DNA of 64,000 nt from Leptospira levettii (GTDB lineage: Bacteria > Spirochaetota > Leptospiria > Leptospirales > Leptospiraceae): NCBI RefSeq assembly GCF_002812085.1, contig NZ_NPDM01000004.1, forward strand, positions 124,001 to 188,000, given 5' to 3'. Positions 1 through 8,015 of this stretch are shown here, piece after piece (positions within the stretch are counted from its first letter, which is position 1; every line of letters begins with the position of its first letter). The notes under the pieces were generated by a model. That model was not told the DNA's origin. It saw only the letters and a program-made list of their open reading frames with translations, and ran no database searches. The position numbers were made by a program, and so were the translations under genes.

Positions 1-1314
1 GTGTTTTCTACGAAAGAAAAGCACGGATTCCGTATGTGGTGTATGCGGATAAGGATCGATCAAAATTCCATCAACATAGTCATAAGCCGACAAAAATAAA
101 GTCACATCTTCTTTTTGTGAATAAGGATTACAAGAGACATAGAATACAAATTCAGGTCCAAAGTCCCGGATCCAATGGTTCACTAGTTTTCCGGCACCGG
201 CTCTTGGAGGGTCAAGAATCAAACATGCATTCTCTTGTTTTTTGAGTCCGTCTGTAGAAAGAAATAAATTGGCCACTTGAAAGGCATGTGATTTGTTAGG
301 GTAGGTTTCTTGGAATAATTGAGAAGCTGTTACGATAGAAGATTCTGTGAGTTCGTAGCCATCAACATGATGGAAATGTTCACCGTATAACAAAGAAAAG
401 AAACCATTCCCACAAAACAAATCAATTAAAGTTGACTGATCCTTTGTCATTCGTTCCTGAATGAAATTTAAAATCGGTAAAAATCCATTTGGGTTTGGTT
501 GGAAAAAAGAATCAAATGGAACTTCAAACCGATGGCCAAGTACCATTTCTGTAAAACTATCTTTTCCACGTAAAATTTCAGGACGACCGACGGCTGAAAC
601 TTCTGATTTGGGACGGTTGTAACAAAAAAGCAAAGAAGGTTGTTTCAATTGGGAAAGGCATAAATTTCGAAACGATAGCATTTTGGGATCTGTTTCATAC
701 CCTTCAGTGAATGTAAAAATAAGAATTCCATCCTCGGTATTTTGTGCCTTACGAATGGTTAGGTATTTTAGCCCTCCCACTTCTGATTTTCTGTCCCATA
801 TGACTTCTGGCATTTGGTCGAGAACGGACTGAACATCCTGTAATGCTTGGTTTGCCCATGCTGATTGGATGGAACAATGTTTGATGGGCACAACTTTCCT
901 AAAATTTCCACGTTGCCTTTGGCCAATGATAGGGCCGGGAAAAACAGAAAAATCCATTCGGGAACGGTAAGCATAGGTTTCTGCTTGAGGGACTGGTTTT
1001 AAGGAAATTCCTAAATCTTTTTGGAATAATTGTAAGATTGGTTGGAATTTTAACTCCAATTGGGTTTCGTACGGAATGTGTTGGCCAGTACAACCACCAC
1101 AATTGCCAAACACATCACATTTTACCAAATCCCAGTTGTGGTTTCGGATGATTTCATGGATTTTTAAGGACCTCTGGCGTGGTCGTCTTTTGACATATTC
1201 CACTACAAGTTCGTCACCTGGATGGACAAAAAAAATGTCCACCTTTTTTCCGTTAGGTGCAGTTACGATTCCCGAAAAGTCGGAATTGAGTCCTTCTACT
1301 TTGACTTTGTCCAA
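1..1314 (-). CDS. TrmA/RumA-family RNA (uracil-5-)-methyltransferase, 3' end cut by window edge
   Basis: SAM-dependent methyltransferase that would methylate C5 of a uridine in tRNA or 23S rRNA. Translated from a TTG at 1314, it has an N-terminal TRAM-like segment (about residues 1-50). A C-x5-C-x2-C cluster (C66, C72, C75) and a later Cys in PIKHCSI match the [4Fe-4S] ligands of the RumA/RlmD branch. The SAM motif is DLFCGNGFFS, followed by DPPRAGAGK, the catalytic Cys region FYVSCNPYS and a C-terminal PHTPHTESV motif. About 438 residues are visible and the reading frame runs off the left edge only a few codons before the expected end. The start is uncertain: an ATG at 1362 is in frame but is followed after 13 codons by a TAG. 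It is divergent from the cyclase at 1361. Which RNA it modifies cannot be told from sequence alone. Confidence 0.88.
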   Translation of the reverse strand, partial: MDKVKVEGLNSDFSGIVTAPNGKKVDIFFVHPGDELVVEYVKRRPRQRSLKIHEIIRNHNWDLVKCDVFGNCGGCTGQHIPYETQLELKFQPILQLFQKDLGISLKPVPQAETYAYRSRMDFSVFPGPIIGQRQRGNFRKVVPIKHCSIQSAWANQALQDVQSVLDQMPEVIWDRKSEVGGLKYLTIRKAQNTEDGILIFTFTEGYETDPKMLSFRNLCLSQLKQPSLLFCYNRPKSEVSAVGRPEILRGKDSFTEMVLGHRFEVPFDSFFQPNPNGFLPILNFIQERMTKDQSTLIDLFCGNGFFSLLYGEHFHHVDGYELTESSIVTASQLFQETYPNKSHAFQVANLFLSTDGLKKQENACLILDPPRAGAGKLVNHWIRDFGPEFVFYVSCNPYSQKEDVTLFLSAYDYVDGILIDPYPHTPHTESVLFFRRKH

Positions 1315-1360
1315 TGTTTTCTACTTGCCAGTTCCTTTTCTTTTGAATACGATTTCTGAC

Positions 1361-3415
1361 ATGGTTTTTTCGAAAAGACTCTTTTCCACGTTTGTTGTTC
1401 CCTTCATTCTTCTTTTTTCCTTTTCGCAAGTTTCGGCACAAGTATTACTCACGAATCAAATTTTAGATTTAAGATCTGAATCTTCCTTCGGAAAAGAAAT
1501 TCATAAATGGAGTTTCAAACCAGGTGATTCTCCTCGAGTGACGGAAAACACAGAGGATGATTTGTATTTGGATGAAGACGAAGGTGAAATCAAAGCACAT
1601 GTTTTTTCGTATGCACAACCAAACTTAGAGGAATCTGTTCGGACAGGTTGGATCTCTGGATTTCAAATCCAAACTGGTTGGGACAAGGTGACCGATGGTG
1701 ATGGAGAATTGTATTTCCCAAGTTTTTTTGATTATATGGAGAAATACAAGGGATATGGTTGGTATCGGACTGAGATCACAATCACGAGTAGTGACATTCA
1801 AAATAAATTCAAATCTAGAAATTTAAGCTTAAGGCTTGGACAGATTAGCCAGGCAGATGCAGTGTATTGGAATGGTAAGTACATCGGTGGAACTGGATTA
1901 CTTCTTGATACAGACACAAATGTCCAATTAGAAGATAAATCTCTTTATAGTGATAAAATTAGATTTTATCGAATTCCATTCCACTTATTAAAAATTGATG
2001 AACCAAACGTGCTTGCTGTCCGAGTGTATGCGAAATACCCATTGAGTCCTGGATTATCCCATGATAAATTTTACATTTCCTCATACAAATATGCAGAACG
2101 AGCTGAGTATTGGAATGATTTTAAGAAAATTTTTGTCATCGTATTGACCATATTACTTGGATGTTTTTATTTATATTGGCAATTTTTGTTTCGAAATGAA
2201 GAAAATGCCACCATATACTTCTCGTTAGGTTCAATCTTCATGGCCCTCAATACCTTATTCCAGAGCCAAATCATTTATTCAATTTTGAGTGATGGTTTTT
2301 GGATTAAAAAAATGGAATATGTAACATGGGTTGGTCTTGTACATTTATTATTTAATTTTATCGTACGTTTTGCACATGTTCGGAATGGTTGGATTAAATT
2401 GACAAATAGATACATTGATGGTGCAGGAATTGTATCTGCAATTGTAGTTCTATTAGCTCCTAATTTAATCTTTTTATCTAAATACTTTTTTTATTGGAGT
2501 TTTTTTACAATCCTTCTTGGTGGAGCATTGTTTTATATTCTTTTCCTCGGGAGAAAAATTCCTTCGATGGGAACTGTTTCCTTCGGGTTTTTTGCATTCA
2601 TAATGCTTATGTTAAACGATGTTTTTGTGGAAATGCAATGGGAATGGTACCCAAGCCATACATTTGTAAAGGATTATGCCTTTGCAGCCTTCACAATCTC
2701 TGTTGCTTTGTCTATTGTGAAAAATATGATTGATTCACGTAAGATGGTGGAAAAACAAAAAGAAGAAAAAGAAAGATTGTCTCGTTATTTTTCGCCTGCA
2801 GTTATGGAAACGATAGTTGCCGATAACATTAAGTTAGGTGGAGAAGAGAAAGACATAGCAACTTTGTTTTCAGATATAGTTGGTTTTACAACATTTGCTG
2901 AAAAAAATCCACCAGGTGTCGTTTTAAGCCACTTAAATACAATATTTGAGTCCTTATCCGATTTGATATTTCATTACTCAGCTACTTTAGACAAATTCAT
3001 TGGGGATGCCATTATGGCATTTTGGGGAGCACCAAAACAAACAGACCTCGATGCATATCATGCCATAGCTTGTGCGGTGGACATGCAAAAGAAAATGGTT
3101 GAGATTAATGAACAATTAGGTTTGGAACCAGGAACATTCCGGTTACGAATTGGTGTCAATTTTGGGGAAGCAATTGTTGGAAACATTGGTTCCGTCAAAA
3201 GAATGGATTACACTGTCATTGGTGATGCAGTGAATACAGCTGCAAGACTAGAAAGTCATGGAATTCCAGGTAAAGTCGCTGTATCGGAAGCTGCCTTTCT
3301 TGCTGCTGGTGGAGAAAAATACATTGAATATGAAGATACAAAAGAGTTAAACTTAAAAGGAAAATCAGAACCTGTAAAAGTTTACTTTGTCACAAGGGTA
3401 CTTCCCAGAGATTAG
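1361..3415 (+). CDS. Membrane-anchored class III adenylate cyclase with periplasmic jelly-roll and 7TM region
   Basis: Predicted to make cAMP from ATP at the inner membrane in response to a periplasmic signal. I chose the ATG at 1361 because it gives a clean signal peptide (MVFSKRLFS... ending near VSA); the frame is open further upstream but that part overlaps the divergent gene. Residues of about 85-235 resemble a galactose-binding jelly-roll (YWNGKYIGGTG). About seven hydrophobic segments follow (about 250-440), like 7TMR-DISM receptors, then a short charged linker with RYFSPAVMETI. The C-terminal cyclase domain has FSDIVGFT and DKFIGDAIMAFWG (metal Asp pair and the purine-selecting Lys) and TVIGDAVNTAARLE (Asp plus the Asn/Arg transition-state residues), so it should be active and ATP-specific. 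Its stop overlaps the convergent alkD-like stop by 4 bp. The ligand is unknown. Confidence 0.88.
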   Translation: MVFSKRLFSTFVVPFILLFSFSQVSAQVLLTNQILDLRSESSFGKEIHKWSFKPGDSPRVTENTEDDLYLDEDEGEIKAHVFSYAQPNLEESVRTGWISGFQIQTGWDKVTDGDGELYFPSFFDYMEKYKGYGWYRTEITITSSDIQNKFKSRNLSLRLGQISQADAVYWNGKYIGGTGLLLDTDTNVQLEDKSLYSDKIRFYRIPFHLLKIDEPNVLAVRVYAKYPLSPGLSHDKFYISSYKYAERAEYWNDFKKIFVIVLTILLGCFYLYWQFLFRNEENATIYFSLGSIFMALNTLFQSQIIYSILSDGFWIKKMEYVTWVGLVHLLFNFIVRFAHVRNGWIKLTNRYIDGAGIVSAIVVLLAPNLIFLSKYFFYWSFFTILLGGALFYILFLGRKIPSMGTVSFGFFAFIMLMLNDVFVEMQWEWYPSHTFVKDYAFAAFTISVALSIVKNMIDSRKMVEKQKEEKERLSRYFSPAVMETIVADNIKLGGEEKDIATLFSDIVGFTTFAEKNPPGVVLSHLNTIFESLSDLIFHYSATLDKFIGDAIMAFWGAPKQTDLDAYHAIACAVDMQKKMVEINEQLGLEPGTFRLRIGVNFGEAIVGNIGSVKRMDYTVIGDAVNTAARLESHGIPGKVAVSEAAFLAAGGEKYIEYEDTKELNLKGKSEPVKVYFVTRVLPRD

Positions 3416-4137
3416 TTCTCCTTTTTTAATTCTAACCACTTTTTCCTTTCGGAAGTGGTTAGTTTTTCGATCGCATAACGTAACATAGTGCGAGGCATTT
3501 TTGTTGCATGATTTTTGAGAAACGTTCGAAGAGTTTGAATGTCTCGTTTGCCTATTTCACGTAACATCCAACCTGTTGCTTTATGAATCAAATCATGATT
3601 GTGATTTAAAAAATGTTCGCATAACATTAATGTTTCTTCAAATCTACCTTTTCGAATCCAATGGAATGTACTTAGTATTGCGATACGATTTTCCCATAAA
3701 TCTTTGGAGTTTTTTAGTTTTTGAATGATAACATTATTTTTATCAAAATAATAATCACCTATGATTTTATCTGCACTTACATCCACCAAATCCCAGTTAT
3801 TGATGTACTTTGTGTTTTTTAGATAAAATTTGACAATTTTTTCTTTTTCAATCTCTGTTATCTTTTTGGTTTGGTATTTTTGTATGAGGATAAGTAGAGT
3901 TGTGAGGCGGACTTCATGGTAAGGAGAAACTATCAAAGATTGTAAATCATCTAAACTCAGTTTTGGTGCAAACTTTTTGGCGACTAATCTTTGTTTGGGA
4001 ACAGTGATACCAAGGAATAAATCACCTTCTCCATATTCACCGGGTCCTGTTTTAAAAAACCTAGGGAAAAATTTTGCCTTATTTAAATCTTTATGTTTGT
4101 TTAATTCTTCTAAAAAAAATTCTTTTGTTTCTTTCAT
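3412..4137 (-). CDS. AlkD-like DNA alkylation repair protein (HEAT-repeat glycosylase)
   Basis: A 241-residue protein made almost entirely of HEAT-like helical repeats. Members of this family excise bulky or cationic alkylated bases such as N3- and N7-alkylpurines. The conserved Trp/Asp pair is seen in NNWDLVDVSAD and the Arg in WENRIAILST, matching the catalytic and phosphate-contacting residues of AlkD. Length is normal for the family. It is the last gene of a three-gene minus-strand operon. Its ATG overlaps the TGA of the ClpS-like gene by 4 bp, so translation is probably coupled. A damage-repair role agrees with the photolyase at the head of the operon. Confidence 0.85.
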   Translation of the reverse strand: MKETKEFFLEELNKHKDLNKAKFFPRFFKTGPGEYGEGDLFLGITVPKQRLVAKKFAPKLSLDDLQSLIVSPYHEVRLTTLLILIQKYQTKKITEIEKEKIVKFYLKNTKYINNWDLVDVSADKIIGDYYFDKNNVIIQKLKNSKDLWENRIAILSTFHWIRKGRFEETLMLCEHFLNHNHDLIHKATGWMLREIGKRDIQTLRTFLKNHATKMPRTMLRYAIEKLTTSERKKWLELKKEN

Positions 4138-4418
4138 ACTCCATAACTCACAGTAAGATTCGCGTTTGTCATATTTTCAGCAACTGTTTCACATTCTTCC
4201 ATACTCCCTTGGAAACAAATGGCTTTGCCTTTAGAATGAGCCTCCATTGCAATTTTTTTGGCTTCTCGTTTTGTTTTGAAACAAATTTTCATCAAACAGT
4301 CTTCAACATACGAAAACTCATGGATGGAATCATTGAATAGAATGACAAAATAATCGTAAACTGATTCGCTTTTTAAATTCGTTTTCTCTTCAAATATCGG
4401 TTGGAACGGTTCTGTCAT
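4134..4418 (-). CDS. clpS: ClpS-like adaptor of the ClpAP protease
   Basis: A 94-residue protein matching the ClpS fold, which hands N-degron substrates to ClpA/ClpC. The core reads YFVILFNDSIHEFSYVEDCLMKICF and then AMEAHSKGKAICFQGSMEECE. The ND pair and the His of EAHSKGKA correspond to the residues that hold the substrate alpha-amino group. The N-terminal 18 residues are flexible, as expected. It overlaps by 4 bp both the upstream photolyase stop and the downstream alkD-like start, and lies between two DNA repair genes. The position is unusual, since clpS is normally next to clpA. Whether it is the only ClpS in the genome cannot be judged from this window. Confidence 0.82.
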   Translation of the reverse strand: MTEPFQPIFEEKTNLKSESVYDYFVILFNDSIHEFSYVEDCLMKICFKTKREAKKIAMEAHSKGKAICFQGSMEECETVAENMTNANLTVSYGV

Positions 4419-5989
4419 GGGAAGAGTGAGTTGGATTTTCCACTCAGTTCACCAATATACTCCATATAGGAATTCAATTTAAACTTCTTTTTTGTTGAAT
4501 CGGAAGACATAAAACGTACATTTCCAAATACATTCCGTTCGGGAAACCATGGTCTATCAAAAAGTCCAAAACACCATAAAATTCCTGTATATGAATTTGG
4601 ATTCCTACCATCGTAAGCATATTTGTTATTTAGATGTTCTAATGTGTTAAATGCTTCTTCATAGGTCTTTGACCATTCAATGACTTTTTTTCCCCATAAC
4701 ATGCGCATATAGTTATGCATTCTGCCTGTTTGGACTAGTTCGGTTTGTGCAGCATTCCAAATTTCATCATGGGTTTTTGCGGATTCAAATTGTTCTAATG
4801 TATAAATATATTCCCTGTGATCTTTTTTGTGTTTTTTAAAATTTTCTTTCACCCAATCTGGCAAATCGCCTAGAGTAATATTGTTTGGTTTGTTTTTCCA
4901 GAAGAATAGATAACCAATGTCACGCCAAGTGACCAATTCATCTAAAAAATGATTGGTGGCAATGGATGGGGAATAAAAATTTTCTTTATCACCTGGTTTT
5001 GTATGACTCAATCGTTCTGGGTTCCATTTTCCATTGGAACTATGTTTTAATACTGCATAAAAAATTTCTTCAAGGCCAATCCAACCAAAGTGTAAATAAG
5101 GGGAAAGTCCACTGGTTGCAGTTTGTTCAGGTCGATTTGGTTCTGATCGTTTTGTAAGATACAAATCCATCTTCTTTTTGATAAACACATCTAACAATCG
5201 CAAGGCTTCCTTTCGGCCACCTTTCACATCTTTCACAGGTGAAACTTGGTTTTGGAAGGGGATAGTTTTTAAGATCGAATCAATGGAATTTGAAAGTCCA
5301 ATTTTTTGATTTGGTTTTGTTTTTCCACTGATACTTGTTAGGTCCTCCTTTTTCCAAATGGGTTTACTGGGAGTAGGAAAATTAGAGTTTAGTTCTTTAT
5401 GGATCCATAAACGAAGGATTCTTGCTGCACTTGCTGGTTTTGGAAACCGAGAGAAAGGGATGATTGAATTGCCATCAACTGAAAGTAGTTGGCAGTCTAT
5501 CTTTTTAGCTAACCTTGTGGTTTGTTCTGGAATGATAAAACAGGGAAAATCATCAGTGACAATGACACATGCGTTCTCACAAATCTCCTTGAGTAAACCT
5601 TTTCCTAAATTTTTTGGAGTTTCGACAAAAGGCCAATAATTCACACCAAGTTCGTCTGCTCTTGTTTGGTTATCAAACATACCTTCCAAGATGAATTTGT
5701 GAATTCGTTCTGAGTTCCACGGGTAATCCATTCGAAGACCTTCATACACAATGAGTTCTTTACCCAACTCGCGAGCGAGTTTTACCGCATGTTCGAATGC
5801 ATGGTTGGCATCAAATCGCCGGAAAGCTTGCATCCAATATAGGACATAGTTGTGATTGTTACGAATTGGTTTGTCGTTACAGATTCGGATACGTTCAGAA
5901 TTCACTCCTATTAGAGGGGGAATGGAGTGTGCTTGTATCGGTTTTTTTAGGCAGAACTTATTTCGTAAGGCGGATTGCTTAAATATCAA
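4415..5989 (-). CDS. phr: Class II deoxyribodipyrimidine (CPD) photolyase
   Basis: Flavoprotein that uses blue light to split cyclobutane pyrimidine dimers. Similarity to class II photolyases begins at about residue 30 (SERIRICNDKPIRNN, then YVLYWMQAFRRFDANHA). It continues through SGLSPYLHFGWIGLEE, FLDELVTWRDIGYLF, MHNYMRMLWGKKVIEW and the class II C-terminal signature YDGRNPNSYTGILWCFGLFDRPW. The protein is 524 residues; class II enzymes are usually 450-500. The first 25-30 residues may therefore be extra and the true start could lie inside the annotated frame, although no other ATG is present before MQAF. It leads the operon phr-clpS-alkD, coupled to clpS by a 4-bp overlap. Confidence 0.93.
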   Translation of the reverse strand: MIFKQSALRNKFCLKKPIQAHSIPPLIGVNSERIRICNDKPIRNNHNYVLYWMQAFRRFDANHAFEHAVKLARELGKELIVYEGLRMDYPWNSERIHKFILEGMFDNQTRADELGVNYWPFVETPKNLGKGLLKEICENACVIVTDDFPCFIIPEQTTRLAKKIDCQLLSVDGNSIIPFSRFPKPASAARILRLWIHKELNSNFPTPSKPIWKKEDLTSISGKTKPNQKIGLSNSIDSILKTIPFQNQVSPVKDVKGGRKEALRLLDVFIKKKMDLYLTKRSEPNRPEQTATSGLSPYLHFGWIGLEEIFYAVLKHSSNGKWNPERLSHTKPGDKENFYSPSIATNHFLDELVTWRDIGYLFFWKNKPNNITLGDLPDWVKENFKKHKKDHREYIYTLEQFESAKTHDEIWNAAQTELVQTGRMHNYMRMLWGKKVIEWSKTYEEAFNTLEHLNNKYAYDGRNPNSYTGILWCFGLFDRPWFPERNVFGNVRFMSSDSTKKKFKLNSYMEYIGELSGKSNSLFP

Positions 5990-6196
5990 TCATTATGTTT
6001 TGGAAATCATCAGATTGAGTAAGAGTTCCAGGGAAATAAGTTTTCTGATCAAAATGGCCAGATGGGATTTTAAGGCATATTGGAGGGTTTTTAGGCATTA
6101 CTTGATTTTTTTTGGACAATTTGAATCGTTTTTTCCCATCGGGTACCAATCTTGCATCCTTCTTCAGCAAATAACATGGAAAGGATACATGGCAAT
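5990..6196. promoter_or_regulatory. Divergent intergenic region between phr and amtB
   Basis: This is the longest gap in the window (207 bp). It must hold the promoters of both the minus-strand phr operon and the plus-strand amtB-glnK operon. A sigma-54-like element lies at 6141-6156. The short open frames crossing it have no codon bias or homology that I recognise. I could not identify a convincing NtrC dyad. Confidence 0.5.
6141..6156 (+). promoter_or_regulatory. Candidate sigma-54 promoter of amtB-glnK
   Basis: GGGTACCAATCTTGCA has GG at 6142-6143 and GC at 6154-6155 separated by exactly 10 bases. The -12 half TTGCA matches the sigma-54 consensus fully; the -24 half is a partial match. 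It would place the transcript start near 6167, about 30 bases before the amtB ATG. Ammonium transporter operons are classic sigma-54 targets, which is why I give this weight, but it is an inference. Confidence 0.5.
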
Positions 6197-7585
6197 ATGA
6201 AACAATATTTCAAATCAATCGCCTTCCTTCTCCTGGTAGTTCCGATGTTCCTTTTTGCAGATGAAGCTGCAACCGTCGCGAACCCAGCAGAAGAAACCGC
6301 AAAAGCAATCCAAACATTAACTGTAGGACTAGACACATTATGGGTATTAGTTGCAGGTATGTTGGTGTTCTTTATGAATGCTGGTTTTGCTCTCGTTGAA
6401 TCAGGATTTGCACAATCAAAAAACACAGTTAACATCTTAGCAAAAAACTTTATCGTTTTTGCAGCGGCAACTTTCTCTTATTGGGCCATTGGATGGGGAC
6501 TCATGTTTGGTGACGGAACTCCATTTTATGCAACAGATGGATTATTTTTCCTAGGTGGTCTTGATAACTCTCCTGCCATAGGAGATGAATACAAAGGTGT
6601 TTACTCTTCCATGAATTGGACAGGTGTTCCCCTTCTTGCAAAATTTTTCTTCCAACTCGTTTTCGCAGCGACTGCAGCTACCATTGTTTCGGGAGCAGTT
6701 GCCGAACGAATTAAGTTTCATTCCTTTTTAATATTCTCTTTTATCCTTGTTGCTGTGATGTATCCTTTCACAGGCCATTGGGTATGGGGAGGTGGATGGT
6801 TAGCAGGACTTGGTTTTCATGACTTTGCTGGTTCCACCGTTGTACACTCTGTAGGTGGTTGGGCAGCCCTTGCGGGAGCTATTGTTCTTGGTGCAAGAAA
6901 AGGAAAATTCTTACCAGACGGACGTATCAAGCCTATCCTCGGTCATAACATGACATCTGCTGCTTTAGGAACTCTTATCCTTTGGCTCGGTTGGTTTGGA
7001 TTTAACCCTGGTTCAACGATGGGAGTCGGTGATGGTAGCACAATGTCACATGTCATTGTGACAACAAACATCTCTGCAGCTCTTGGCGCACTTGCATCAA
7101 CTGTCACTGCTTGGATCATCTTAAAAAAACCAGACCTTGGTATGATTCTAAACGGAACACTCGCTGGACTTGTGGGTATCACTGCTCCATGTGCAATTGT
7201 TAGTCCAACGTCTGCAGCAATCATCGGTGCGGTTTCTGGAGTGCTTGTCGTATTATCAGTGTTATTTTTTGATAAAATGAAAATTGATGATCCAGTTGGA
7301 GCAACTTCTGTTCACTTAGTTTGTGGTATATGGGGAACTTTAGCGGTTGCCATCTTTGGCTACGAAGGTGCTCCTGCAGGAGTAGAAGTTCCTTCCATCG
7401 TTACTCAGCTTTATGGAATTTTGGCAATCGGTGGATTCACTTTTGTAGTATCTCTCATCCTATGGTTTGTGTTAAAACTAGCAGGTGGAATCCGAGTGAG
7501 TGAAGAAGAAGAATTGAGTGGATTGGATCTTGGGGAACATGGAGCAGAAGCTTACCCAGATTTTAATATCCGAGTTCGTGGGTAA
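6197..7585 (+). CDS. amtB: Ammonium transporter AmtB
   Basis: Integral inner-membrane channel for ammonium. The ATG at 6197 gives a signal peptide (MKQYFKSIAFLLLVVPMFLFA) followed by the mature protein, as in other AmtB proteins; GGAAAGGA at 6178-6185 is the probable ribosome site. An open frame extends upstream to 6152 but adds nothing useful. The core has about 11 hydrophobic segments and the pore residues: the Asp and first His in HDFAGSTVVHSVGG and the second His in GATSVHLVCGIWG. The cytoplasmic tail is short (SEEEELSGLDLGEHG...). It is followed 20 bp later by the PII gene, the usual amtB-glnK pair in which PII plugs the channel. Confidence 0.95.
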   Translation: MKQYFKSIAFLLLVVPMFLFADEAATVANPAEETAKAIQTLTVGLDTLWVLVAGMLVFFMNAGFALVESGFAQSKNTVNILAKNFIVFAAATFSYWAIGWGLMFGDGTPFYATDGLFFLGGLDNSPAIGDEYKGVYSSMNWTGVPLLAKFFFQLVFAATAATIVSGAVAERIKFHSFLIFSFILVAVMYPFTGHWVWGGGWLAGLGFHDFAGSTVVHSVGGWAALAGAIVLGARKGKFLPDGRIKPILGHNMTSAALGTLILWLGWFGFNPGSTMGVGDGSTMSHVIVTTNISAALGALASTVTAWIILKKPDLGMILNGTLAGLVGITAPCAIVSPTSAAIIGAVSGVLVVLSVLFFDKMKIDDPVGATSVHLVCGIWGTLAVAIFGYEGAPAGVEVPSIVTQLYGILAIGGFTFVVSLILWFVLKLAGGIRVSEEEELSGLDLGEHGAEAYPDFNIRVRG

Positions 7586-7605
7586 GGAAATAGGAGTTAA
7601 ACATT

Positions 7606-7950
7606 ATGAAAATGATCATTGCAATCATCCAACCGCATAAGTTGGAAGAAGTTAAAGCAGAGTTAACGAAAAACGAAATTTATCGTTTAACAGTATCTGA
7701 CGTTCAAGGTTACGGACAACAAAAAGGAAAAACAGAAGTATTCCGTGGTCATGAATATACAGTGAACCTTCTCAGAAAAGTAAGATTGGAAATTGCTGTA
7801 AATGATGAATTCGTAAAACCAACTGTAGATGCTATTTTAAAGGCAGCGAAAAGTGGTGATGGAAAAATCGGTGACGGTAAGATTTTTATCACTCCATTAG
7901 AAGATGTGATTCGAATCAGAACTGGCGAAAAAGGCAAAAACGCCATTTAA
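7606..7950 (+). CDS. glnK: PII nitrogen regulatory protein (GlnK/GlnB)
   Basis: Trimeric signal protein that reads ATP/ADP and 2-oxoglutarate and binds AmtB and other targets through its T-loop. The protein is 114 residues with the PII signatures YGQQKGKTEVFRGHEYTV (T-loop, Tyr51 being the usual uridylylation site) and a C-terminal GDGKIFITPLEDVIRIRTGE. The ribosome site AGGAGTTAAAC sits just before the ATG. Pairing with amtB supports the name glnK over glnB. A strong terminator follows. Confidence 0.95.
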   Translation: MKMIIAIIQPHKLEEVKAELTKNEIYRLTVSDVQGYGQQKGKTEVFRGHEYTVNLLRKVRLEIAVNDEFVKPTVDAILKAAKSGDGKIGDGKIFITPLEDVIRIRTGEKGKNAI

Positions 7951-7976
7951 CATTCCTTACTAAAAGGAAAAATCGG

Positions 7977-8015
7977 AAAACGTATGGGTGTGAAAGAATC
8001 ACTCATACGTTTTTT
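7977..8015 (+). terminator. Rho-independent terminator after glnK, probably bidirectional
   Basis: A 14-bp stem (7977-7990 with 8000-8013, one G-T wobble) with a 9-base loop (7991-7999) is followed by a T run. It lies between the glnK stop and the convergent GH94 gene, whose stop codon it touches, so it probably stops transcripts from both sides. Confidence 0.85.

Noticed and set aside
1076..1360. N-terminal 95-residue extension of the membrane cyclase reading frame
   Set aside because: It overlaps the coding region of the divergent methyltransferase, has no homology and would place the signal peptide internally; ATG 1361 is preferred.
5979..6170. Minus-strand 63-residue open frame in the phr-amtB gap
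   Set aside because: No ribosome site, no recognisable domain, overlaps the candidate sigma-54 promoter and the phr start.
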